Below, piece after piece: positions 1 to 10,378 of a stretch of DNA of 64,000 bases. Each line of letters begins with the position of its first letter. Positions within the stretch are counted from its first letter, which is position 1. The stretch covers positions 8,566,752 through 8,630,751 of the forward strand of contig NC_092642.1 in NCBI RefSeq assembly GCF_039555335.1. The letters run 5' to 3'. The translations under genes and the position numbers were made by a program. The stretch comes from Amphiura filiformis (taxonomy: Eukaryota; Echinodermata; Ophiuroidea; Amphilepidida; Amphiuridae). The notes under the pieces were generated by a model. The model was not told the origin of the DNA, made no database searches, and worked only from the letters and a program-made list of their open reading frames with translations.

Positions 1-45
1 CTATTTTTGCATTTTTCTCAACAATTATAGCGCATTGGTGACAAG
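1..45 (+). mobile_element. Left-arm fragment of a TTAA-type foldback MITE
   Basis: The first 45 bases match 43518-43562, the left arm of the complete element at 43487-43775, with few changes. The true outer end lies outside the window. The rest of the same element appears to resume at 879, so 46-878 looks like a later insertion. Confidence 0.6.
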
Positions 46-249
46 ACCAAAAATACGCAAAATGGATTTGTGTTTTGGTCAAATTCTAATATGCAAACAC
101 GCGTTATTGGGCTGGTAAAAGCGATACCAATTGCCATAATTACCATTTCCCCCACCCCACCACCTGAAGTTACGCCTATGTAACTCAACCTTCTTGAAAC
201 CCAATGTTGCTATAGGATAGGCCTACTTGATGAAACAGAAACAAATTTA

Positions 250-640
250 AAAGAAAGAACGAGCGAAAGAAAGAAAGAAACGGCCACATACATGCATGCA
301 AAAGTGGAACAAATTCGCAAAAAGTAACAAAAAAATGGGCACTTTTTAGTATGGCCAAATATGAGGTTAATCATAAACCCATATGTATACAGGAAAGAAA
401 GAAAGAAAGAAAGACAAAGACAGAAAGAAAGACAACGAAAGAAAGACAGGCAGAAAGAAAGGGGGATTCGCGGGAAGTTGCCCCTTCACTCTCCTAATCA
501 GACTCCATGCGGGGAACTGAACAACCCCCCTTTTTTTTTTTTTCAATGTGCTGCATTGCGCCACTCTGGGAAAGCAAGAAATGGAAAGAGACAGAGAGAG
601 AAACTGAAAGAAAAAAAGGAAAGACAAAGAAAAATAAGTC
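250..640 (+). repeat. Purine-rich GAAA microsatellite tracts
   Basis: Runs of GAAA/GACA-type repeats occupy about 250-285, 391-462 and 580-640. A poly-T run lies near 530-543. The 125-codon open frame across them is a low-complexity product and is not called as a gene. Confidence 0.85.
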
Positions 641-781
641 AAAAGGGTGTTTGGTACACAAATTACGCAAAAGATTATGCTAAGGAAATCGTTTGCAAAA
701 TGGAGGCAAGAAATTGTACCACATCACTGGCCGAGTAGGCCCTAATAATTGAGCTGTTAAATCGATACCAATTGTCATGAT

Positions 782-878
782 TACCATTTTCCATCGTTTA
801 TGCTAACCGCTCCCGTTTACTAACCGCTCCTGTTTACTCATCTAGCGGGGCCCAGCGCTGAGCTGGTACCCGCTTAGT
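782..878 (+). mobile_element. Helitron-like 3' terminus, copy 1
   Basis: It begins with repeats of the type GTTTACTAACCGCTCC and then forms a hairpin: GCGGG (845-849) pairs with CCCGC (869-873), and CCAGC (852-856) pairs with GCTGG (862-866). CTTAG at 873-877 and T878 follow. The copy at 62080-62171 keeps both stems with different inner-stem bases. Confidence 0.5.
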
Positions 879-1152
879 GTATATTATAGGGGCAAGGACT
901 ACAACTACTGCACTGGAAATTTTATTTCAGCTCAGACAACAGTTGTGGAGTTACAGTCAAAAATGAGCCTGAGGGAAAACCAATATTTGATCAATAAATC
1001 AATAACTACTTTCCTTGAGTTGCTGAATTTTCAGTGCAGTAGTTGTAGTCTTTGCCCCTATAATATACATATCTTACCTGTCACCACTGCGCTATAATTT
1101 TTGAGAAAAATGCAAAAATACGCACAAAATTGGCCAGGGGTGTAGTACCCCC
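879..1152 (+). mobile_element. TTAA-type foldback MITE, inner and right part
   Basis: Two inner arms (about 884-920 and 1030-1064, sharing ACTACTGCACTG) form an inverted pair. The right arm runs to GTGTAGTACCCCC at 1152 and is followed by TTAA (1153-1156). The same right end occurs at 43775 and 43866. Confidence 0.7.
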
Positions 1153-1301
1153 TTAAACATGTTAAATAAAAACAAAAACTGACACATCGATAATTTGTAT
1201 TAATTATTTTTTTCTCTTTTGGCGTTTTTTTTTATAATAGAGCAACTTCAAACAACCCTAATCTTAAATTCATGGGCGGAACAACTCTGAAGTCTTGCAT
1301 A

Positions 1302-1702
1302 AGGGGCTGTGCAATCACTTTGAGCATAAATTGCTTTCCCCCGCCCACCCCAAACAAAATAAAAAAAATGGCTTCCCTCTTGGCCTGTCAACAAATCTTT
1401 GCCCCCCACACCCACCCCCTCCTTTGCTCATGTCAAATCTTTGGGAACCCGATTTGCAAACCTTAAATGGCATGGATGTATGGTGTATTAATATGGGAGT
1501 GCCGCTTGCAAGAAATTGTGAATATTTGAACGTTTTTGTACTGTTTTCTAACCTTTGTAGCGCGTTTTATGCAAAAGGTTAATTGCCCGACCCTTGTTAG
1601 TGGGCCAAAATGTGCCCCCCTTTATTTTTTTTGACCTGCCAAAATTTGGTTTGCCTCCCTGGCTTTCGATGCACGGGGGCCCATAATTATTGCACAGCCC
1701 CT
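1302..1702 (+). mobile_element. MITE with AGGGGCTGTGCAAT termini, full-length copy
   Basis: Terminal inverted repeats are AGGGGCTGTGCAATCA at the left and TTATTGCACAGCCCCT at the right. The interior carries C-rich phrases of the form 'ccaaaatctttgccccc' and the phrase 'gggaacccgatttgcaaacc', shared with the copies at 20751, 27208 and 43995. No transposase is present. Confidence 0.7.
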
Positions 1703-1793
1703 ACAGTTGTTGAACATTAGTGAAATGAGGTAATCAAAGATATTAGATCTGTCTAATTCGATATCGGCTCGTCACCAACCTTTGCACAATAGG

Positions 1794-1890
1794 CTATTTT
1801 TTGTGGGACCTGAGAGCACATCAAACACACCAAATTACATTCTGAATACGAGGAATGTCCTTCTGATATCAACTAATTTTGATATTTTTG
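1794..1890 (+). mobile_element. Fragment of the GTGGGACCTGAGAGCACATC foldback family
   Basis: It matches the left end of the complete foldback at 7511-8373, including the phrase 'cattctgaatacgaggaatgtcc' in shorter form. Only the outer ~95 bases are recognisable. Confidence 0.6.
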
Positions 1891-2212
1891 TGTCAGTTCC
1901 TGCAGAACTGACACCTTTAGTACAGGTTTGACGATCACGTGACAATTCGAATCATCATATCGAAATATCACGTGCTCTGTAAAAATATCAATATCGATAT
2001 CGATACTATTCGTCAATTCAGCCCCAAACCAAATCGCCCACATGCCAATTCGAACCCTGTATATTGATGTACAAAAAAGTTGGCCAAATTTAACTATTTC
2101 GTGATTTTCTCCATAACCGTTGTTTTTACACCAAATCTGCATATTTAGATGAATTGATGTCTTGCATTCGGTCACAAACCAATTCGTTGTAGGCCTACTT
2201 TGTGCAATAACC
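1891..2212. other. No feature recognised
   Basis: Unique-looking AT-rich DNA with a short ATATCGATATCGAT-type run near 1985-2005. A 100-codon minus-strand frame has no recognisable motif. Confidence 0.4.
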
Positions 2213-3190
2213 CTCTATCTTTTAAACCAAATATCCTAAAGAGTCGTGCGATGTCGAACTTTTCCTCTGGTCATAAAGAACAAAACAAGTCAGCGTTCGC
2301 GTATCTGTACGTAGCCGCAGTTTGTGGCCCTCACAACACGGGCTTCCGGTCCTAGGAAATGGAATATTACTGATAAATATAAAGATGGCAAAATCAGTAA
2401 ACCAGTTTAAGTTACAAATAAAGAAAAGTCTAATAAAAATTACATCTAATATTTAGGGATTATTTAATGACCTCACCCCCCATCTCCACTCCAACTATCA
2501 ATTTCTTGTGTGGACTGTGGAATATCTATATGAAATGTTATAAATATTTATATTGGAGTCTTTCTTTGCATGTTCTTCTCCTCTTTCTTTTTTCTTTTAT
2601 TTGTTTATAACTTTGTGTAATTGTATGTTGTAACTTAGGGCAGTGTAAAGGGGTGCTCGCTTCAGGCCTTTGGGCCTTTTGAGCATCTCCTCATTCAAAT
2701 GTTGTGTCTTTTATATTTTGTATGTCGATTTGAATGAAAATAAAATGATGATGTGATGATGATGATTTACATCATTTCCCACAGAGTCGTGAGATATGTC
2801 AAACTTTTCCCTTGGTCATAAGGAACAAAAAGGTCAGTGGTCGCATATCTGTAGGATCATTGGTTAATAAGATATATTCACTTTATTTTTTATTTTTGAC
2901 CAAATATCCTAGAGAGTCGTGGCATATGTCAAATTTTTCCTCTGGTCATAGGAACAGAAAAGTCAGTGGTCGCATATCTGTAGGATCATTGGTTAATGAG
3001 ATATAGTCACTTTTTTTTTAAATTTTGTGCACTTAACCCTCTATCTTTTTAACCACATATCCTCGAGTCGTGCCATATGTCGAATTTTTCCTCTGGTCAT
3101 AAGGGAAAAAAAGTCAGTGGTCGCATATCTGTAGGATCATCGGTTAATGAGATATAGTCACTTTTTTGTACGTTGTGCACTTAACCCTCT
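2213..3190 (+). repeat. Tandem repeat, 130-151 bp period, interrupted by a LINE tail
   Basis: The phrase 'gagtcgtg..atgtcgaa.ttttcc' followed by 'gtcagtggtcgcatatctgt' occurs at 2241, 2784, 2914 and 3065. The first copy is separated from the others by about 450 bp that includes a LINE 3' end. The spacing between later copies is 130 and 151 bp. Confidence 0.8.
2575..2770 (+). mobile_element. 3' end of a non-LTR retrotransposon
   Basis: The segment has the palindromic 'aggcctttgggcctttt' hairpin, then AATAAAATGATGATG and a (GATGAT)n tail ending near 2767. This is the usual 3'-UTR and tail style of CR1/L2-like LINEs. No coding part remains. Confidence 0.5.
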
Positions 3191-4539
3191 TTTTTTACTT
3201 CTGGATATCGTTTGGAGTCAAATGATTTTTCATTTTAAAGCTTATGATATATTTTCTAAACACGAAATAAAACAAAATTGACCGCGAGCCGACTTTACAG
3301 CTGTTTCGAGATGGACGGTCACATATATTCATTAACATATTAAATCGTTTATCCCTTTTGGTCAATATCGAATTGGTTTGTGGCTGACTTAGCTTGGGGC
3401 CAAATGCATGAATTGGCATATGGCCAAGTCAACTGTGGACGAATTGATTTGGCCGAATCCACCTGCTTCCATGCTGACCAGGAAGTGCCGAAAAATTACG
3501 TACTTTTACAAGGCAAAAAGCAACTTTTCTAGGCATTGTTGACATGGTGCTTTCGCCCAAAAAGGTTTCCTACTATAAAGACCTAACTTTTGAGATGGTT
3601 TGTATGTTTGAAGGTGCAAAATTAACAATAAGCTTAAAATCATGGCCCGGTTTACCGCCGAGTTTTGCAAGTCATCATTAACAGATGACGTCAGACACTT
3701 ATCTCTGTCTTGATAATATCGACATAAGTCTTGATAGTAATACGCTGTTTTACTTAGCCTATCTGGTGGCAGCAGCATTTTCTACAGTCACGTGATAATG
3801 GCGCCGGCGGATAATACACGGGGGAAGCCGACGGTGTCCACATCTTTTTTTTTTCTTTCTTTTTCAGTTTTTTGTATTTTATCAGTACTTGGAGCTGGTG
3901 GGGGAGAGAAAGCATTAAAATACATTCAGGAAAAAATACACAACTCGAACCAAAGATGAAGGCTCCATTTCAAAATCAAAATTACAACAACAAAAAAAAC
4001 ACAAAAAAAAAACCACCAGACAATGAGCAGGTTCAAAGACCCACAGAAGGAAGATGAAAAAACAGAGTCCTGACCCTATCCGAATCCTATTTTGACCTTT
4101 ACACAAATAAACCACCAGCCCCCTTCTTCATCACATACAATGTTTTTATAAAAAACATCCAGCATGTCCAGTGTTAATTAAACAAAAATCTTTTTGTATT
4201 GCGCTGGTATAGGAGTTGCAAGGGCCTGATACTTTGCTGATATCGAATGATGAAATTCGCCATCTTCCTCCTGTGAAAAAATTTGACGAATAGAAGGCTG
4301 ACGTTGCGCCAAAACACGCACGCCTTAATATGTAAGTGTATAATTAGGCCTATTTAATGATAAAATGAACTACCACTAAATGTTCTTGTCAGTGCTGCAG
4401 TGCAAAACTTCTCTTTAACATTACATTAAAATAATAGTTACATTGTAAATTGGAACTGACACCAATTTTTTTCAGGAATACTTGTTTTTAATGCGATGTA
4501 TGATACACATTTTATGGTAAATGATTAACAATTTACAAT
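3191..4539. other. No gene recognised
   Basis: AT-rich DNA with short poly-T and poly-A runs (near 3845 and 3990). The open frames here (up to 90 codons) show no domain and have biased composition. Confidence 0.4.
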
Positions 4540-4670
4540 TTTGACACATGAAAATTTGACCTTTTGTATTGAAGATATTTCATAAAAGACCTACAATATC
4601 GTGAATTTCAACACAAAAAAAAGATAAAATTATTTTATCATAGGAGGACATTCCTTGTATGTGGCCGAGC
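4540..4670 (-). mobile_element. Diverged fragment of the GTGGGACCTGAG foldback family
   Basis: The order 'ttgaccttttgtattgaagat' ... 'aggaggacattccttgtat' is the same as in the right arm of the 7511-8373 element, but with several gaps. Confidence 0.4.
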
Positions 4671-4986
4671 CCTTAATCTGTATTACCAATACCAGACTTT
4701 AAACTAGAGCGGTTCTCGGGTTGCGCGGTTTTCGGCATACGCGGTTGGTGTGTAAGGTTGTTGGGTGATGGTATGGTAGTGGTTGTGTTTAAATGTGAGT
4801 TTCTTTTCAGAACCATGTATGGGCGAAGCCTGGATGGGGAGTGTGGGGTGATTAAATAATGAAATAATAATATGGAAATGTAATAGGCCGCACAGCTGTG
4901 TAATGTTTATGTTTTACAAGATGCCCGGGTTGGAATATGGGATATCCCCTCGTGGTGTCGAGTTCACAACAGGTGTTGGTATTGCT

Positions 4987-5047
4987 TTACCAAAACGGCC
5001 CCACCGTGTGTTGGACAGTCTGTCCCTACTCGACGCTCTTCCGATCT
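4987..5047 (+). other. Illumina adapter-like sequence (assembly artefact)
   Basis: Bases 5030-5047 include CGACGCTCTTCCGATCT, the end of the Illumina TruSeq universal/P5 adapter. From 5015 to 5047, 30 of 33 positions agree with the adapter (from its ACACTC segment onward). Further left, ACGGC and CACCG blocks fit the flow-cell half with small gaps. The adapter was recalled from general knowledge, not searched. The join at 5047/5048 may therefore be artificial. Confidence 0.85.
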
Positions 5048-5057
5048 AACAAGACAT

Positions 5058-5275
5058 ATTGCGGGCTTCATCCACCAAGTTTCATGCACATACGACAGAT
5101 TTTAGTAATTTGACCCCAGATGACCCTGGGTGACCTCGGATGACACCGAAATGACCTTCCAATAATTTGACTCTAAGTGTTGACTATACCCACCAAGTTT
5201 CGTGCCCATATGACAGTTTTTAGTAATTTGACCTCAGATGAACCCTGGGTGACCTTGGATGACCCCGAAATCTAT
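5058..5275 (+). repeat. Two-copy tandem repeat, 118 bp
   Basis: CCACCAAGTTTC starts at 5072 and 5190. Each copy continues with 'ttttagtaatttgacc' and a run of TGACC..GATGACC words. The repeat starts right after the adapter-like stretch. Confidence 0.75.
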
Positions 5276-6334
5276 TCAGCTCTGTAAGAACATCAACTAC
5301 AAATACAATTGACCAAGTTTAGGCGATACACCATGTTGTTAAAACCCCTGTAGACTAGTTTCATTTCTCAGCCGACCCCCTCCCTCCCTGCCAGAAACGT
5401 AATAATGGAATGTTGAAAATTTTGACATAATAATAATAATGACACATTCTTCAGACCGATGTTTTTGTACAAACGTAATCGAGTATTTTACCACTCCCCC
5501 CTAAACGAAACTAGTTTCGTTTATAGGACGTCATTGATCTTTTGATTTGTTCCCTAATACTCGGCATCATTGCACATGTTGACTTCCAAACTTCATCACA
5601 ACATAAACTTCGAAAATGATCCATTCATACTGTCCCATTTATTGACACCTTCGGTTTGTATCAATTGCCAGTGAGCAAAATACACGTGCTCTGTTCACTA
5701 TATACGGCAAGATATAGGTAGCTATGTGAACGATATTACAACCTCTACCTTGCTGCATTTGATTTGCAGTTCTGACACCTGCGCCGGTTTAACCAACCAG
5801 GTCATACCTTTGGAGCGGGGCTAGACAGGGATGACAGAATGCTGTGTCGTCATAAATTAAATAAAATTTATTACTTTTGGTAAACAAGGGTTGTCTGAGA
5901 AGAAAAAATGTGGAAAGGTGAGACCAAAATGAAAAAAAGCGAAGAAAAAACAGAAGGGGAAAATGGGGAGGAACAGGATTTCCTTTCTCCATGCACAAAA
6001 TTAAAATGTTGAGATTTAAAGTTTTCATTTTTCGTTGGAAAGGGTGTGCACGAGTGATTGCGTATTGAAACAAACGTTAACAAACAAAAACAAAATTCCC
6101 TAAATTGTTACGCCAAAATAAAAAATTTAATCTTGGTAAATTTTTGGCTCTACGTAAAGTTTGGAAGGATTTTTGTTTCTCAAAAAAAAAAAAAATCTGA
6201 TGTCATAATGAGTCAAAAGATGTATGTTTTGTATCGTAAATGAAGTAAAAATTATGATGCGCAGTGAATATGCCACCTTTTAAATTTCTAATCTTAGTAT
6301 TTCGTCTTTTGTCAAAATTCAAAAGTATGTGATG
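5276..6334. other. No feature recognised
   Basis: Mixed AT-rich sequence. It holds a short poly-A tract at 6182-6194 and small open frames without motifs. Confidence 0.4.
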
Positions 6335-6444
6335 GCTGATTTATTGCTCAACCACACAAAGTATTTAGTTTTGTTTAGTTGTGGCGTTAAAATACCCAAA
6401 CAATTAGGTTTCCGACGATACAGTTCTTTCAGGGACACCCTGTA
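6335..6444 (-). mobile_element. Mariner-type element end, minus orientation
   Basis: Read on the minus strand from 6444 the sequence starts TACAGGGTGTCCCTGAAAG, a TA plus CAGGGTGTCCC terminus as in Tc1/mariner relatives. The same end occurs inverted at 60053-60165. No transposase is adjacent. Confidence 0.5.
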
Positions 6445-7510
6445 TATAGCATGTTTGTACTACAATATTGATTTTATTGAAGGTCACTGGTAAATAAACA
6501 CTTGATAGTCTGTGCCTCGGGCCAGACTGTATGTGGCTATCACGATGTTTGTTCGGATCGCCCGACATAAATTGGCTGTGTAGGAGACTAGGTCTGTGCA
6601 AACAAAGAACGACTTTATAGTGAGTGCGAGCGTTTCCAAAAAGCAACACAAAAGCAAACAAAAAATACACCCATTGCCCGCTATTTACAGCACGAAATGA
6701 ACGACTCTAATCATATACCGCACGAAATGAACGACACTACTCATCTGCGGCAATTCCCCAATGGTGCATAGGCCTATACTATACACGTATTTTTATTCGT
6801 GCATTTGACGGACTTAGGTGTTTTTGTTTTGTTAAATTTCTCCTCTCCTGAAGACATATTATTATAGAAAATCTATCTACTTCTTCATTCGCATACATAC
6901 TATATACCATGCAACTTTCAATCTACACAGTGGCTAGATAACCTGTCAAACGTGCGAACAAATATTGCAAAACAAAATTAAAGTATGGCTCTAGCCTATG
7001 GCTAACGCCCATACAAAAAATACAGGTCTGCATCTAATAGTACAAAATGTGAAGTTCATGGTGAAGTTAATATTTTTTTAATTTCATAAATTTGAAGTTT
7101 GTTTCTTCCCCCAACACAATCATGAATTCTGTACAAGAGGCTACTCAGACTGGAAATGCAATAAGATGCAAATTGACCACACACAAACAATTCTTGCAAC
7201 ACGTACTATGTACCAAAAAGCCGAGGTCAATTTTATTGCAACCATCATCCACCAGGTATATCAGTTTAATAAAATTATACAAAAAACATCCTTTGAAAAA
7301 GGTAATTTTACATAAAAAGTAAAATTTTACAAGTTACAATACAAGTCAGTTTTGTTATGTTTTCAATTATTATTTTTTTAGCCGAAATATCTCCCATTAA
7401 AAGAAGTTCCTTCAACCGTAGACATAGTCTATGCTTCCACGTGGATTAGTAATATCAGAGAAGATGAGAATATTTACATATTATTTAAGGAATCGGGTAT
7501 CAACGTTTGC
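6445..7510. other. No feature recognised
   Basis: AT-rich unique DNA. The phrase 'cgcacgaaatgaacgac' is duplicated at about 6690 and 6719. No protein motif was found. Confidence 0.4.
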
Positions 7511-8373
7511 ACAGTATTTTTTGTGGGACCTGAGAGCACATCAGACATATCGAATTGCATTCTGAATACGATGAATGTCCTGATATCAAATAATTTTTTT
7601 ATTTTTTTTGTATTCGCGATATAATACAAATTTTATGCCAAATTATTAAATTTAGTATTTTTTTATATTTATGATATTTAACAGTCCTCAAAGTAATCTT
7701 TATAAATCTAATGTACTTAAAGTGTATGCCCGGGAGTGTATGTAGCTGAATGAAAAGCCGGCCATCAATTGAAAATTCTGACATTTCATAATTGAAGATA
7801 TACGTAGACGAATCCAATTTCACGCATTCCTATACCTCAATAGTTGGGTCCCCGTCGGCTCAATCTCATGCACCTAAAATGTTAATAATGCGGCCTTGGA
7901 GGGTATTTTAAACTGCATTCTATCACCCGTGTTACACATAGACAAAAGGATGATGACAGTTTACAACACAAAAGAATCTAACATCGATTTTTAAGCGGTT
8001 TTTTGGTGTTGCGGGAACCCAAAGATGGCCGACCAAATCCTGACCATGACTTGGCTCGTTGGATTCGTCTATACTTTTTCCCCGAAAGACCTACATTTTT
8101 GGGGGAATCTGTATCTTCAATACGAAAGGTCAAAATTTTCAACGATCGTCGGCTTTTCATCTCACCTACATACACTTTAAGTACGTATCATTAGATTTAC
8201 ATATTTTACTTTGAGGACTGTTAAATTTCAACACAAGATAATAATCATTTGCCATAAAATTTGTATTATGTCGCGAATTTTAAAAAATCAAAATTATTTG
8301 ATGTCAGTAGGACATTCATCGTATTCAAATTGCAATTCGATATGTTTGATCTCAGGTCCCACAAAAAATACGT
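7511..8373 (+). mobile_element. Foldback element with ~290-bp inverted arms
   Basis: The left arm starts TTTTTTGTGGGACCTGAG and runs to about 7800. Its reverse complement runs back from 8373 to about 8085. Shared landmarks are 'gaatacgatgaatgtcct', 'aacagtcctcaaagta' and 'cttaaagtgtatg'. The loop of roughly 280 bp has no transposase. Fragments occur at 1794, 4540 and 19281. Confidence 0.8.
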
Positions 8374-8418
8374 GAAAACATCGCTAGGCCTTAATTAAAA
8401 GAGCATTTCGTGATCCAC

Positions 8419-8505
8419 AGCATCATCCCCCCACTTTTCTCAAAAGAAGTTGAGATTTTTATATCACTGGAAACCTCTGGCTACATAATGTTTATGTACA
8501 AAATA
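8419..8505 (-). repeat. Dispersed repeat, mate at 60932
   Basis: On the minus strand it reads TACATAAACATTATGTAGCC, then 'agtgatataaaaatctcaac'. The plus strand at 60932-60995 carries the same order. The family is unknown. Confidence 0.6.
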
Positions 8506-8553
8506 TTTCTTGCAGATTAATGCGTTTCTATAGCAAAGATATCGTGAAATTTG

Positions 8554-9344
8554 AATTTCGTTCTGGTAGGGTAACTTGGGGCAAATTGGGACACAGGGTA
8601 ATTTGGGACAGTGATTTCAGAAATACTTTTATACCTTAAAATGGTCACATTTTGCCCATTTTTGTAACAAAAGAACTTTGATAACAATGTCTATTTATAT
8701 TTCCAACCATTTAAAAGTACCATTCTTCATTAAACAGGAACTTCTGAGGGCCGTAAGCTTATAACACATCAAAATGAGTATTCCATTTTTTTGTCATGTC
8801 TAAGCAGAGGTCACGACTTGAGGCTAAATATCTGAATCAATGGCGGCGAATTAGTGTTTCTCAAATTAAAAAATAACTTCTAAGCCACCTTTTTCAATTA
8901 AATAAGACAAAAATTGTTACTCTTTCCTTCGAAAATTATAAAAAAAGATTTCTTTTAGAAATGTGTCAAATTGGGGTAAAATGGGACGCCATTGATTTAC
9001 TGTGTGCTAACTCGCACTGTCCCATTTGCCCCAACAAAAAAATCCCTTAGTAAATCAATGGCGTCCCATTTTACCCCAGCTGTCCCATTTTACCCCAGCC
9101 TCTTTACAGCAACAATTTCGCCTTAAAGACTCCTTAATAAAATAATGAAGCCGGAGGCAGACGGGCACCATTTTTTGTGAAACGTTAGTCTACTAGACTC
9201 TTGGTGATGTACATTTTGTTTTGTAGTGGTCACTTGTCGCAAGTTGTCAGGTATTAGTATTATAGCCGAGTAAAATCTGGTGGGGCATGATGGGACATTA
9301 GGTGGTCCAATTTTCCCCACTTCCCCCTATACCAGAACGAAATT
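8554..9344 (+). mobile_element. Foldback MITE with AATTTCGTTCTGGTA ends
   Basis: AATTTCGTTCTGGTA at 8554 is inverted at 9330-9344. The next bases at both ends are 'ggggcaaattggg' types. The centre repeats 'gcgtcccattttacccc' in both orientations (about 8987 and 9062). No coding sequence was seen. Confidence 0.65.
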
Positions 9345-10378
9345 ACAACACATTGTCTATGGAGCAGTGTAATACACATAATCTTGCATAACTCGCAAAC
9401 ACAAAATCGGAATCAACTGAAATTTTGGGAATAAGCTTTTTTTGTTGATATCTACTGATAAATATCATAAAAAGAGGATGCTATGATCACGAAATACTCC
9501 TTTAAAGCTATGTTGCGTCCGATACCATCGGACTTCATCCGACATCTGATTTGGGGTGGTGGTGTGAAAGACGGCGAAGAAGGCAATGGGCCCTTCAACA
9601 GATCTTCTGTCATCGAAGGGAGTACGCCTGAAATGAGGTGGGGACTATACAATAGGCCCGGGCAGTAGGCCTAACCTATACCATCTGACAATGTCGGTCC
9701 ATGCGCAGGGTAGATCCAATTTTAAGGGCAAATGCGACTCTATTGGTCACTGGGGTGCCCAAAACAGAATCGCTAACAATCCCCTCCGCCCTTGCACATG
9801 CATGCCGTGTGAAAGTCCCACTTTGCGGGCTGCTCCACTGTCTCCTAGATGGACTCCCTAACTCCTCTCAAGCCTCTGCTGTAATGAAAAGTGCTGGGTG
9901 TTTTCGTTACATGCATGGATGTACATAGCGGAAACGGTTTCATTTATAAGATGACATGAGGTCCCATATTGGTATCAGATCGGACACGTAACATAGCAAA
10001 GTTAGTTGCAAAAATTTAGTTTCATTAATTAAAAAAAATGTTTAAAACAGCTCCACCGTTTTAATGACCGATATTCAAACATCATGCAAATATTGTAGGC
10101 CTACATTCTTTTTCTGAGATCGTTTCTGATGAAATGTAGGTTATAATATTGTAACATACATCGTCATAACGTCATAGTTTACAATATTTTAATATACTCC
10201 ATGTCAAAAAAAACTGTTTGAGAAGTATAAACTTACATACAGCTCTCTGACAACAATTTACATGTTTTGTCAGAATATACTATTTTGTCACTCTGGAAAT
10301 ACTATGAGCTCGTATTGTAATAATGAGTGTTACTGGTGGATTTCTGAAGATGTTTAATACTTCACGACCATAATTATT
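9345..10378. other. Intergenic, no feature recognised
   Basis: This lies downstream of the minus-strand amine oxidase gene. Small open frames at 9483-9668 and 9701-9928 have no recognisable domain. No AATAAA polyadenylation signal is obvious within 40 bases of the stop. Confidence 0.4.

Larger units (their letters stand above)
46..878 (+). mobile_element. Candidate non-autonomous Helitron inserted in a MITE
   Basis: This block separates two parts of a MITE that are nearly contiguous in the complete copy near 43560. Its right end is a GC-rich two-part hairpin followed by CTTAG and T, the layout of a Helitron 3' end. It shares its terminal 90 bases with 62080-62171. No clear 5' TC end was identified, and a few MITE bases (taagatat) are missing at the junction, so the left boundary is uncertain. 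It contains purine-rich microsatellite and no credible gene. Confidence 0.35.

Noticed and set aside
361-738. 125-codon plus and 91-codon minus open frames
   Set aside because: They are low-complexity translations of GAAA/TTTC microsatellite, with no domain or codon signal.
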